From positions 1 to 64,000 of the forward strand of contig NZ_AYKG01000045.1 in NCBI RefSeq assembly GCF_003788585.1: a DNA stretch of 64,000 nucleotides, written 5' to 3'. Under the pieces are notes generated by a model. The model did no database searches and had not been told where the DNA came from. It saw only the letters and a program-made list of their open reading frames with translations. Positions 8,720-17,292 of this stretch are shown here, piece by piece; the stretch's first letter is position 1; each line of letters begins with the position of its first letter. A program made the position numbers and the translations under genes. Source of the DNA: Salinisphaera japonica YTM-1. GTDB lineage: Bacteria; Pseudomonadota; Gammaproteobacteria; Nevskiales; Salinisphaeraceae.

Positions 8720-8760
8720 CCAAAGCAGACGCGCTACCAAACTGCGCCATGCCCCGACTG
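8720..8760 (-). repeat. Partial copy of the tRNA-Pro gene (5' half)
   Basis: About 40 bases repeat the 5' half of the adjacent tRNA-Pro gene (acceptor strand, D-arm and anticodon stem), with one visible difference in the D-loop. It lacks the T-arm and 3' acceptor strand, so it is not a functional tRNA. The 155 bp between copies contains two hairpins: TTGGCGGC-TT-GCCGCCAA at 8699-8716, and arms GTCACT/AGTGAC bounding about 8636-8670. It probably arose by a local duplication. Confidence 0.8.
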
Positions 8761-8901
8761 GCGCGTATTGTAGCGCGAAAAAACGCGCTTGTAAGCCAGG
8801 GCGCTGGCTGATTCTTGGGCCGAGCAAGGGCTCAATTGTCCGGCTACCGACGGCGTGCGAGAATCCGCGCCTGCGCCCGCCACCAATGTTGTTGTACGCC
8901 T

Positions 8902-9783
8902 ATGTCCGCTCGGCTGATCGATGGGAAACGGATCGCTTCTGAGTATCGCGAATCCGTGAAACAGGCGATCGCCGATCGTCGTGGCAATGGCCTGCGGGCG
9001 CCCGGGCTGGCGGTGATTCTGGTGGGTGAAGACCCGGCCTCACAGGTCTATGTCGGCAAGAAGATCCAGGCCTGTGAGAACGTCGGGCTGGTCTCGCGTG
9101 CCGACTATCCGGCATCGGATATCAGCGAAGACGCGCTGCTGGCGATGATTGATGACTACAACGCCGACGAGTCGATCGACGGTATTCTGGTCCAGCTGCC
9201 CTTGCCCGCGCATATCAACGCCAGCGCGGTGCTCGAGCGAATCCGGCCGGACAAGGACGTTGACGGGTTTCATCCCTACAACGTGGGCCGGCTGGCCCAG
9301 CGTGTGCCCTTGCTACGGGCCTGCACACCGCTGGGTATCATCCGGTTGCTGGAGACCATCGAGGAGCCGTTTCGCGGCCGCCAGGCCGTGGTGGTCGGTG
9401 CCTCCAATATCGTGGGCCGGCCCATGTCGCTGGAGTTTCTACTCAAGGGCGCCACGACCACGGTATGTCATCGTTTCACCGAGGATCTGGCCGCCGAGGT
9501 CGCACGGGCCGATATCCTCGTCGTGGGCGTGGGCAAGCCGGGACTCGTGCGCGGCGAGTGGATAAAGGACGGCGCAACCGTGATCGATGTCGGCATGAAC
9601 CGACTCGAATCCGGCAAACTCGTCGGCGACGTCGAGTTCGAGGCCGCGGCTGAACGCGCGGCCTGGATCACGCCGGTGCCCGGCGGCGTGGGGCCGATGA
9701 CGGTCGCCATGCTGATGACCAACACACTACGCGCGGCCGAGCTGCGCGAGGCCAGCCAGGCGCCGATCACCCCGACAGCCTGA
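8902..9783 (+). CDS. folD: Bifunctional methylenetetrahydrofolate dehydrogenase/cyclohydrolase
   Basis: A 293-residue FolD that interconverts 5,10-methylene-, methenyl- and 10-formyl-tetrahydrofolate in the cytosol with NADP. The catalytic segment QVYVGKK, the substrate segment [11 protein letters not shown], the dinucleotide-binding [13 protein letters not shown] and the C-terminal [10 protein letters not shown] are all present. Length is normal for the family. I chose ATG 8902, where homology begins; longer in-frame starts read into the tRNA-Pro region. Confidence 0.95.
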   Translation: MSARLIDGKRIASEYRESVKQAIADRRGNGLRAPGLAVILVGEDPASQVYVGKKIQACENVGLVSRADYPASDISEDALLAMIDDYNADESIDGILVQLPLPAHINASAVLERIRPDKDVDGFHPYNVGRLAQRVPLLRACTPLGIIRLLETIEEPFRGRQAVVVGASNIVGRPMSLEFLLKGATTTVCHRFTEDLAAEVARADILVVGVGKPGLVRGEWIKDGATVIDVGMNRLESGKLVGDVEFEAAAERAAWITPVPGGVGPMTVAMLMTNTLRAAELREASQAPITPTA

Positions 9784-9815
9784 GCCAACGCGCCGGCGGG
9801 CGGTAGACGGCTATC

Positions 9816-11204
9816 TCAGTCGCGGCGCCATTTCGTACCGTCGGCGCTATCCTCTAGCGTGATACCGGCCGCGGTCAGCTCGTCACGGATTCTGTCGGCG
9901 GTGGCGAAGTCCTTGTTTCGTCGGGCGTCGCGTCGGGACTCGAGCATGGTCTCGATGGTCGCGGCCGACAGGGCGGACTCATCCTGACCCCCGCCCTGCA
10001 GAAATGCCTGTGGCTCCTGGCCGAGCAGGCCGACGGTGGCGCCCAGCTCGCGCATGAGATCAGCGATATCCGCGCGCGTTTTTTCGTCGCCGCTTCGATT
10101 GGCGCGGCGTGCCAGGTCGAACAATACGGCGATCGCGCCCGGGGTGTTCAGATCATCGTGCATGGCGGCGAAGAAACGGGCCCGATCATCGGCCAGGGCC
10201 TCGGCGCGTGCATCGCCGCCGTGCGGGGCGTCGCGCAGCGTGGTGTACAGCCGTGACAAGGCATTGCCGGCGGCGTCCATCGCGGGGCCGTTATAGGCCA
10301 GCGGGCTGCGATAGTGGGTGGCCAGCACGAAATAACGGATCGCTTCGGCGTCGTAATCGGCCAGCACGTCGCGCACGGTGAGAAAATTGCCGAGCGATTT
10401 CGACATCTTCTCGTCATCGACGGTCACGAACCCGTTGTGCATCCACAGGCCCACATAAGGCTTGCCGGTGGCCGCCTCGCTCTGGGCGATTTCGTTTTCA
10501 TGGTGCGGGAACTGCAGGTCCAAGCCGCCGCCGTGGATATCAAACGTCTGGCCCAGGCAGCAGGTCGACATGGCCGAGCACTCGATATGCCAGCCCGGCC
10601 GCCCGGCGCCCCAGGGGGCATCCCACGCGGGCTCGCCGTCCTTGGCGGGTTTCCAGAGCACGAAATCCAGCGGGTCGTCCTTGGATTCGTTCACCGCGAT
10701 ACGCGCGCCGGCGCGCAGCTCTGAAGTATCCCGCCCGGACAGCGCGCCGTAGCGGGCAAACGTGGAGACGTCGTAATAGACATCGCCGTTATCGCCGACG
10801 TAGGCCGCGCCCTTGTCGAGCAGGGCCTGGATCATGGCGATGATGTCATCGATATGGGCCGTGGCTTTCGGCTCCACGTCGGGAGCGACCAGGCCAAGCG
10901 CGGCCTCGTCCTCACTCATGGCAGTGGTGAAACGCGCCGCGATCTCGCTGGCATCGACGCCGGTGTCGGCAGCGCGCTTGATGATCTTGTCGTCGATATC
11001 GGTGACGTTGCGCACATAGCGCACCTGCCAGCCCTGGCTGCGCAGAAAACGCACGAACATATCGAAGACGATCAGAAACCGCGCGTGGCCCAGATGACAA
11101 TAGTCATAGACCGTGATGCCACAGACATACAGCCGCACCACGCCGGGCTCGATGGTCTGCAGCGGCTCGCGCGTGCGCGACAGGCTGTTGTAAAGATGCA
11201 GCAT
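9816..11204 (-). CDS. cysS: Cysteinyl-tRNA synthetase
   Basis: A 462-residue class I synthetase. It has the HLGH form of the HIGH motif (residues 37-40), the zinc-ligand Cys28, a further Cys in HIECSAMS, and the KMSKS loop in DEKMSKSLGNF. ATG 11204 is chosen over an in-frame TTG at 11210 because it gives Cys28 the same number as in E. coli. It converges with folD across a 32-base gap. Confidence 0.96.
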   Translation of the reverse strand: MLHLYNSLSRTREPLQTIEPGVVRLYVCGITVYDYCHLGHARFLIVFDMFVRFLRSQGWQVRYVRNVTDIDDKIIKRAADTGVDASEIAARFTTAMSEDEAALGLVAPDVEPKATAHIDDIIAMIQALLDKGAAYVGDNGDVYYDVSTFARYGALSGRDTSELRAGARIAVNESKDDPLDFVLWKPAKDGEPAWDAPWGAGRPGWHIECSAMSTCCLGQTFDIHGGGLDLQFPHHENEIAQSEAATGKPYVGLWMHNGFVTVDDEKMSKSLGNFLTVRDVLADYDAEAIRYFVLATHYRSPLAYNGPAMDAAGNALSRLYTTLRDAPHGGDARAEALADDRARFFAAMHDDLNTPGAIAVLFDLARRANRSGDEKTRADIADLMRELGATVGLLGQEPQAFLQGGGQDESALSAATIETMLESRRDARRNKDFATADRIRDELTAAGITLEDSADGTKWRRD

Positions 11205-11278
11205 CGTCAACGAGGGGTCCGATTCTTGAAAACGCTGGCTAGTCTACCGTGCACGTCGAGACGCGCAACGCGCCTTGT

Positions 11279-12268
11279 TCAGGCGAAATGATCCCAGCCA
11301 GCCTGACTGAACACATCCGCGGTCAGGCACTGCCCGTGGCGGTCCAGACACGTTAGTCCGGGCTCGGCCGTAATCTCACCGACAACCGTTAATGCACAGT
11401 CCAGGGCATCGCGCAGCGGGCCGATCTGATCGGCCGGTGCCGTCAGACACAACTCGTAGTCATCACCGCCCGTGGCCTGCCAACGCCGGAAGGTCGTCAG
11501 ATCAGGCGCTGCGGCAGCCAACGCGTGAGCGGCTGGCAGGTCATCCACCGCCAGGCGTGCGCCCACGTTCGAGGCGGTGAGAATATGGCCAAGATCCGCC
11601 AGAAAACCATCCGAGACATCGAGTGCCGCGGTTGCGCGGCCGATCAGCGCACGGCCGTCGCGCAGGTCCGGGCGTACCAGGCGACGGATCAGGGGATCGG
11701 TTTCTGACGCGCCCGGCTCTCGTTGTGGCCAGCGCACCAAACCGGCCGCCGCATCACCCAACGTGCCGGTAACGGCGATGAGATCACCGACACGGGCGCC
11801 GCTTCGGCGGATTGCCTGGCCGCTGGGCACATGCCCGATCGCGGTGACGGTTACCATGAGCTGATCGGCACGCGTGGTGTCACCACCGACGATATCGATC
11901 GGGTCGGGGCCGGGATAGGCCGCGCAGGCGGCCTGGAGCCCGTCAACGAACGCGTCTGCCCAGGCCCGATCGAGCGCTGGCGCGGCCAACGAGACTGTCA
12001 ACCAGGCCGGTGCGCCGCCCATGGCCGCGATATCGCTCAGATTGACCGCGACGGCCTTGTAGCCGATATCAAAGACGGATGTATCGCCCGGAAAATGCCG
12101 GTCGCGGATCAGTGTGTCGGTGGTGACCAGCAGTTCGCTATGCGGCAGTGGCGCGAGGATTCCGGCATCGTCACCGATACCCAGACGGGTGTCATCGCGC
12201 CGGGCGGCCAGGCACGTGCGCAAGGCATCGATGAGCTCGAACTCACGCACGAATGCTCGCCCTGCCAC
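11279..12268 (-). CDS. thiL: Thiamine-monophosphate kinase
   Basis: A 329-residue ThiL that phosphorylates thiamine monophosphate to the pyrophosphate cofactor. Typical features: N-terminal REFELIDAL, GIGDDAGILAPL, VNLSDIAAMGG and DISDGFLADLGH-type (here DVSDGFLADLGH) metal/ATP-binding motifs. GTG start, six bases after nusB. It is the last gene of a rib-nusB-thiL run. Confidence 0.94.
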   Translation of the reverse strand: MAGRAFVREFELIDALRTCLAARRDDTRLGIGDDAGILAPLPHSELLVTTDTLIRDRHFPGDTSVFDIGYKAVAVNLSDIAAMGGAPAWLTVSLAAPALDRAWADAFVDGLQAACAAYPGPDPIDIVGGDTTRADQLMVTVTAIGHVPSGQAIRRSGARVGDLIAVTGTLGDAAAGLVRWPQREPGASETDPLIRRLVRPDLRDGRALIGRATAALDVSDGFLADLGHILTASNVGARLAVDDLPAAHALAAAAPDLTTFRRWQATGGDDYELCLTAPADQIGPLRDALDCALTVVGEITAEPGLTCLDRHGQCLTADVFSQAGWDHFA

Positions 12269-12274
12269 GTCGCG

Positions 12275-12946
12275 TCAGTGACGCGAGCGTTTGCGGCTGC
12301 GCCCTATTTCGTCAGCGCGCACGTCATGGGCCACGGCGTCCATGACGCCGTTGACGAAGCGATGACCGTCGGTGGCGCCAAAGATCTTGGCCAGGTTCGT
12401 GGCCTCGTTGATCACGGCCGCAAACGGGATTTCGGGGCATTCGCGCAGCTCGTAGGTGGCCAGCAGCAGAATCGCGTATTCCACCGGATCCAGCTGGACT
12501 GCCGGGCGCGAGAGATGGGTATCGAAGACTTTTTCCAGCCCGCCAACGTCGTGCACCACGCCGCGCAGCAGCATTTCGAAATACGCCCGGTCCAGATCAC
12601 GCAGCCGACCGGCGGTGGCGAACTGCAGGATCAGCTCGCCGATCTCGGTGCCCGACATCCGCCACTGGTAGACCGCCTGAACAGCCGCCATACGCGCCCG
12701 AATCCGCCCACCGCCGGGCATTTTCGGCGGCAGCGCGGGCAGCTCGTCGGGTGTGACCTCGCCCGTGTCGTCGCCTGTTTCATCGTCAGGCGGCGGCGCC
12801 TCGGCGGGTATGGCCGGCGTTTCAGGCACGTCGGCTGGTGCCTGGTCCTCGGCGGCGGGCCTGGCCGGGGCCTCGCCTTCAGTGGACGCACGTTTATCTT
12901 GATCGTCGTCGGCGGCTTCACCCAGCGACTGATTGCGAATCGGCAT
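12275..12946 (-). CDS. nusB: Transcription antitermination factor NusB with long N-terminal extension
   Basis: The C-terminal ~140 residues are a normal NusB RNA-binding fold (starting RARMAAVQAVYQWRMSG, ending in the helix around FVNGVMDAVAHDVR). NusB forms the boxA-binding antitermination complex with NusE (S10) on rRNA operons. The N-terminal ~80 residues are rich in Pro, Ala, Glu and Asp and look disordered; usual NusB proteins are about 140 residues. The extension is in frame, has normal codon use for this genome, and begins four bases after ribH, so it is probably translated. Confidence 0.9.
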   Translation of the reverse strand: MPIRNQSLGEAADDDQDKRASTEGEAPARPAAEDQAPADVPETPAIPAEAPPPDDETGDDTGEVTPDELPALPPKMPGGGRIRARMAAVQAVYQWRMSGTEIGELILQFATAGRLRDLDRAYFEMLLRGVVHDVGGLEKVFDTHLSRPAVQLDPVEYAILLLATYELRECPEIPFAAVINEATNLAKIFGATDGHRFVNGVMDAVAHDVRADEIGRSRKRSRH

Positions 12947-12950
12947 CGGG

Positions 12951-13427
12951 CTACTCGTCGCCTTCGATCTGGCGCAACAGGGTAATCATCTCGACCACCG
13001 CGCTGGCGGATTCCGCGCCCTTGTTGTTTTCTTCGTCCGGCTGGGCACGCGCATCGGCCTGTTCGGCGTTTTCTGCCGTAATCACGCCAAAGCCTACCGG
13101 CAAGCCGTATTCGAGCATGGCTGCGGTCAGGCCCTTGGCACACTCGCCGGCCACGAAATCGAAATGCGGTGTGTCGCCACGAATCACGCAGCCAAGCGCC
13201 ACGATACCGTCGTAACTGCCGGATTCGGCCAGACGGTCAACCGCCAACGGAATCTCGAAGGCACCAGGCACCTTGAACACGGTGATTTCGTCGTCTTCGA
13301 CGCCGCAATCGGTGAGCACGTCCACGGCGCCGTCGACCAGACGATCAACGATCTCGTCGTTCCAGCGCGTGGCGACGATGGCGATACGAAGGCCGTCGCC
13401 GTCGAAATCTCCTTGGATGGTCTGCAT
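12951..13427 (-). CDS. ribH: 6,7-dimethyl-8-ribityllumazine synthase
   Basis: A 158-residue lumazine synthase that condenses 5-amino-6-ribitylaminouracil with 3,4-dihydroxy-2-butanone-4-phosphate. Visible motifs are VPGAFEIP, ALGCVIRGDTPHFD (catalytic His region) and PVGFGVITAENAEQA. Length is normal. It lies between ribE and nusB, as in many gammaproteobacteria. Confidence 0.96.
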   Translation of the reverse strand: MQTIQGDFDGDGLRIAIVATRWNDEIVDRLVDGAVDVLTDCGVEDDEITVFKVPGAFEIPLAVDRLAESGSYDGIVALGCVIRGDTPHFDFVAGECAKGLTAAMLEYGLPVGFGVITAENAEQADARAQPDEENNKGAESASAVVEMITLLRQIEGDE

Positions 13428-13482
13428 GGCATGTCCCGATTGAGCAATACGGCATTATCGCATGCCGAACGCGGGCCTGCGG

Positions 13483-14076
13483 TTATTCGTAGCCGGCGAT
13501 TCGCGCCAGATAACGCGCCACGAGATCGACCTCGATATTGACGTGATCGCCAATGCGGCGATCGCCCAATGAGGTATGGCTCATGGTGTGCGGAATGATG
13601 TTGACGCCGAAACGCCGGTCATCGACTTCGTTGATCGTCAAACTGATGCCGTCCACGGCGATCGAGCCCTTGGAGGCCAGATAGCGCGCCAGCGGCTTGG
13701 GCACGGAAAAGCTCAGCCGCCACGAGCGCGCATCGGCGTGAAGCTCCTCGACCACGCCCAGACCGTCGACATGCCCGGCGACCATGTGGCCGCCCAGCGC
13801 GTCGCCGGCTCTCAGCGGCGGCTCCAGATTGACGCGCGTGCCGACAACGAAGTTGCCGAGCGTGGTCAGCTTGAGCGTTTCCTTGGACACGTCGGCGGCA
13901 AAACAGTGCCCGTCGATTTCGGTAGCGGTCAAGCACACGCCCGAGATCGCGATGCTGTCGCCGACCGCGATCGTGCCCAGATCCGCATCGCCACAATCGA
14001 TGACGAGACGCGTATCGCCGCCGCGTTTTTCTTGTTCGACAACCTGGCCGACGCCTTGGATCAGTCCGGTGAACAT
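13483..14076 (-). CDS. ribE: Riboflavin synthase alpha chain
   Basis: A 197-residue riboflavin synthase with two similar lumazine-binding barrels. MFTGLIQGVGQV opens the first, the second begins around GDALGGHMVAGHVDG, and SIAVDGISLTINEV is in the second. It dismutates two lumazines to riboflavin and the RibH substrate. It follows ribD by two bases. Confidence 0.96.
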   Translation of the reverse strand: MFTGLIQGVGQVVEQEKRGGDTRLVIDCGDADLGTIAVGDSIAISGVCLTATEIDGHCFAADVSKETLKLTTLGNFVVGTRVNLEPPLRAGDALGGHMVAGHVDGLGVVEELHADARSWRLSFSVPKPLARYLASKGSIAVDGISLTINEVDDRRFGVNIIPHTMSHTSLGDRRIGDHVNIEVDLVARYLARIAGYE

Positions 14077-14078
14077 AG

Positions 14079-15200
14079 CTAGCCTTCCTTCAAGGGGCGG
14101 GCCGTGATCTTGAGATCAACGCCGACGGGCTCGACGTTATCGAACGTCAGCCGGGTTGCATCGTCCAGCCCGATGGCGCCGGCCAGGGACATCAGCCCGC
14201 GGCCGGTATCGCCGATCAACTGCGGGGCGACATAGATAATATATTCATCCACCAGCCCGGCCTGGGTAAGCGCGCCGGCCAGGGTCGGCCCGGCCTCAAC
14301 GAGCACATCGTTGATCTCGCGCTCGGCCAGTAGCCCCAGCACGCGGCCCAGATCCAGCCCTGTGTCGCTACCGCCCACGCGCGCCACCCGCGCGCCGGCA
14401 TCCTCCAGCGCGCCGGTTTTGTCCTCGTCGTCACTGGCGGTGAAGATCAGTGTTTCACCGGCCTGGCAGAACATCCTGGCGTCCGCGGCCATGGCGAGTC
14501 GGGAGTCGAGCACGACACGCAGCGGCTGATCCCAATCGCCGGACAGGCGCACTGTCAGCGCGGGATCATCGGCGCTGGCTGTGCCGCGCCCGATCATCAC
14601 CGCGCCGGATTCCGCGCGCAGACGATGCACGTCATCGCGGGCGGTGTCGCCGGTGATCCACTGGCTGGTGCCGTCGGCGGCCGCGGTGCGCCCGTCAAGA
14701 CTCATGGCCAGCTTTACGCGCACCCATGGTCGGTTGCGCGTCATCCGCTGGTTGAAGCCGGCATTGAGCGCGGCACAACGTTCGGCCAGCACACCGGTGA
14801 TGACATCCAGGCCGGCTGCCCGCAGGGCATCGATGCCCTGCCCGTCGACGGCCGGGTTCGGGTCCTGTGCGCCGATCACCACGCGCTCGATGCCGGCATC
14901 GATGAGGGCCTGGGTGCAGGGCGGCGTACGCCCGGTATGCGCACAGGGTTCGAGCGTGACGTAGGCCGTCGCGCCCTTGGCACTGTGGCCGCGGGCGGTG
15001 ACATCAGCCAACGCATTGCGTTCGGCGTGGGCCTCACCAGCCCGTACATGCCAGCCGTCGCCCAGCACACGGCTGCCGGCGACGATGACACAGCCGACGC
15101 GCGGGTTGGGCCGCGCGGTATACCAGCCACGCCGCGCGAGTTCGATCGCCCGCTGCATGTACATTTCATGGACCCTGATACGTACGTCGTCCGAACTCAT
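14079..15200 (-). CDS. ribD: Bifunctional riboflavin biosynthesis deaminase/reductase
   Basis: A 373-residue fusion of a cytidine-deaminase-type domain (HAERNAL, then [11 protein letters not shown] zinc ligands) and a DHFR-fold reductase domain ([14 protein letters not shown] to the C-terminus). It catalyses the second and third riboflavin steps after GTP cyclohydrolase II. The start overlaps the nrdR stop by four bases. ribA/ribB are not in the window. Confidence 0.95.
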   Translation of the reverse strand: MSSDDVRIRVHEMYMQRAIELARRGWYTARPNPRVGCVIVAGSRVLGDGWHVRAGEAHAERNALADVTARGHSAKGATAYVTLEPCAHTGRTPPCTQALIDAGIERVVIGAQDPNPAVDGQGIDALRAAGLDVITGVLAERCAALNAGFNQRMTRNRPWVRVKLAMSLDGRTAAADGTSQWITGDTARDDVHRLRAESGAVMIGRGTASADDPALTVRLSGDWDQPLRVVLDSRLAMAADARMFCQAGETLIFTASDDEDKTGALEDAGARVARVGGSDTGLDLGRVLGLLAEREINDVLVEAGPTLAGALTQAGLVDEYIIYVAPQLIGDTGRGLMSLAGAIGLDDATRLTFDNVEPVGVDLKITARPLKEG

Positions 15201-15775
15201 GAAGATTCCTCGCCACTATTCTGGGCGTTGCTCTGGCCGTTGCTCTGACCAGTGTCCTGGCCCATATCGTCGCTCGCATCCTGGCCGAGATCGATGAGCG
15301 ACAGCTGGGCGCTGTCACGATGCGGAGCGGATTCCAGGCGTTCGATCTCTTCACGAAACGCCTGAACATCCTCGAAACGACGATACACCGAGGCAAAACG
15401 TACGTAGGCCACTTGATCCAGCCCGCGCAGCTCTTCCATCACCCATTCACCCAGGCGCCTGGAGGGCACATCGCGTTCACCGTCGTGGTGCATGCGCTGC
15501 TGGATATGGCTGATCGCGGTTTCGACCGCGTCCGGGCCAACCGGGCGTTTATACAACGCGCGGGTGATGCCACGCCGTAGTTTATCCACTGAGAACGGCT
15601 CGGGCGTGCCGTCGGTCTTGATGATCCGCGGCAGGAACAGCTCGGCGGTTTCAAACGTCGTGAAACGGGCCAAGCAACCGGGGCATTGCCGGCGACGCCG
15701 CACCTGACTGCCCTCGGCAGCCAGGCGCGAATCGACAACGCGCGTGGCGCGCTCATGACAGAACGGACAGTGCAC
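15197..15775 (-). CDS. nrdR: Transcriptional repressor NrdR with extended C-terminus
   Basis: A 192-residue NrdR: N-terminal zinc ribbon (MHCPFCHE, then [15 protein letters not shown]) and an ATP-cone domain that senses ATP/dATP to repress ribonucleotide-reductase genes. Ordinary NrdR ends near residue 150; here an extra ~40-residue tail rich in Asp, Gln, Asn, Ser and Gly follows. The tail looks disordered and contains short near-repeats ([11 protein letters not shown]). It lies between glyA and ribD, as is common. Confidence 0.94.
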   Translation of the reverse strand: MHCPFCHERATRVVDSRLAAEGSQVRRRRQCPGCLARFTTFETAELFLPRIIKTDGTPEPFSVDKLRRGITRALYKRPVGPDAVETAISHIQQRMHHDGERDVPSRRLGEWVMEELRGLDQVAYVRFASVYRRFEDVQAFREEIERLESAPHRDSAQLSLIDLGQDASDDMGQDTGQSNGQSNAQNSGEESS

Positions 15776-15796
15776 CGAAAACGGCCCGAGGGCGTA

Positions 15797-17086
15797 TCAG
15801 GCCGCGCCGCGTTGACCCTGACGATACACCGGATGCGCGCGACACAGCTCGGCCACGGCCGATCGTACCCGCGCGATCTCGGCCTCGATATCGCTGCCCT
15901 TGGCGACCGCATCCACGATATCGCAAATCCAGGTCGCCACCTGGCGCATGTCGCTCTCGTTGAAGCCGCGCGTGGTCGCCGCCGGCGTGCCGATGCGCAG
16001 GCCCGAGGTCACGAACGGCGAGCGCGGATCCCCCGGCACGGCGTTTTTATTGGCCGTGATATGGGCCTGCCCCAGATATTCCTCGATCTCCTTGCCGGTG
16101 ACGTCCTGCTTGACCAGGCTCACGAGCATGAGGTGGTTATCGGTGCCCCCCGATACGACGTCCAGGCCGCGCTCGACGAACACCTCGGCCATGGCTTTCG
16201 CATTAGCCACGATCTGCTGGGTATAGCCCTTGAAGTCACTATCCAGCGCTTCCTTGAACGCTACGGCCTTGCCGGCGATGACGTGCATGAGCGGGCCGCC
16301 CTGCGTGCCCGGGAACACGGCCGAGTTCAGTTTCTTGTAGAGCTTCTGATCGCCGCAGTTGGACAGCATCAAACCGCCGCGCGGGCCGCGCAGCGTCTTG
16401 TGTGTGGTGGTGGTCACGACATGCGCATGCGGGATCGGGCTCGGATATTCGCCGGTGGCCACCAGGCCGGCCACATGGGCCATGTCGACCAGCAGATAGG
16501 CGCCGACCGAATCCGCGATCTCGCGCATGCGGGCCCAGTCGATCCGGCGCGAATACGCCGAGAAACCGCCGATCAGTAGTTTGGGCTTGTGCTCGTTAGC
16601 CAGACGCTGGATCTGATCATAGTCGAGCTCACCAGTGGCTTCGTCCAGGCCGTACTGCACAGCGTTGTAGTTCTTGCCCGAGAAGTTGGGCGCGGCACCG
16701 TGGGTCAGGTGCCCGCCGGCGTCCAGACTCATGCCGAGGATCGTGTCGCCCGGCTTGACCAGTGCCAGAAACACGGCCGCATTGGCCTGGGCGCCGGAAT
16801 GTGGTTGAACGTTGGCGAAATCACAGCCAAACAGTTCACAGGCCCGGTCGATGGCCAGCTGCTCGGCGACATCGACGTATTCGCAGCCGCCATAGAAACG
16901 CTTGCCCGGATAGCCTTCTGCGTACTTGTTGGTCAGAAGGCCGCCCTGGGCTTCCATCACGCGCGGGCTGGTGTAGTTTTCCGAGGCGATCAGCTCGATG
17001 TGATCTTCCTGACGCTGATCTTCGTCGGCGATGGCCGCCGCCAGTTCGGGGTCGAAATCAGCGATACGCTGGGAGGCATCGAACAT
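15797..17086 (-). CDS. glyA: Serine hydroxymethyltransferase
   Basis: A 429-residue PLP enzyme interconverting serine and glycine with tetrahydrofolate. The Schiff-base lysine is in [27 protein letters not shown] and [11 protein letters not shown] are characteristic. ATG 17086 is preceded by GGAG and matches the usual start (MFDASQRI); a longer in-frame start adds 19 unconserved residues. It appears to head the glyA-nrdR-ribD-ribE-ribH-nusB-thiL run, with short or overlapping junctions throughout. Confidence 0.97.
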   Translation of the reverse strand: MFDASQRIADFDPELAAAIADEDQRQEDHIELIASENYTSPRVMEAQGGLLTNKYAEGYPGKRFYGGCEYVDVAEQLAIDRACELFGCDFANVQPHSGAQANAAVFLALVKPGDTILGMSLDAGGHLTHGAAPNFSGKNYNAVQYGLDEATGELDYDQIQRLANEHKPKLLIGGFSAYSRRIDWARMREIADSVGAYLLVDMAHVAGLVATGEYPSPIPHAHVVTTTTHKTLRGPRGGLMLSNCGDQKLYKKLNSAVFPGTQGGPLMHVIAGKAVAFKEALDSDFKGYTQQIVANAKAMAEVFVERGLDVVSGGTDNHLMLVSLVKQDVTGKEIEEYLGQAHITANKNAVPGDPRSPFVTSGLRIGTPAATTRGFNESDMRQVATWICDIVDAVAKGSDIEAEIARVRSAVAELCRAHPVYRQGQRGAA

Positions 17087-17213
17087 CAGCAGCTCCTTGA
17101 CAGAAATTTGCGAGCGGCATGCGTTTTCTACCGTAAAACACACGCCAAAGGATTCAGTGCGGCAGTATAACGCAACCCTTGGCTGCGTCAGGCCGCCAGC
17201 CGGCCCTTGATAC

Positions 17214-17246
17214 GAAAAAAGCCGAGCCGGCAGATGCCGACTCGGC
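17214..17246 (-). terminator. Rho-independent terminator
   Basis: On the minus strand a strong stem (arms GCCGAGTCGGCA/TGCCGGCTCGGC, one G-T pair, 2-base loop) is followed by a T-run (AAAAAA at 17215-17220 on the plus strand). It lies just after the beta-helix protein gene and stops its transcription ahead of glyA. Confidence 0.9.
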
Positions 17247-17292
17247 TTGTATCAGACAGCAGACGCCGAACAATCGGCGCCCGAGGCGATGA

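Noticed and set aside
11723-12985. Plus-strand frame of 420 codons
   Set aside because: It runs antisense to thiL and nusB, both of which have full family motifs.
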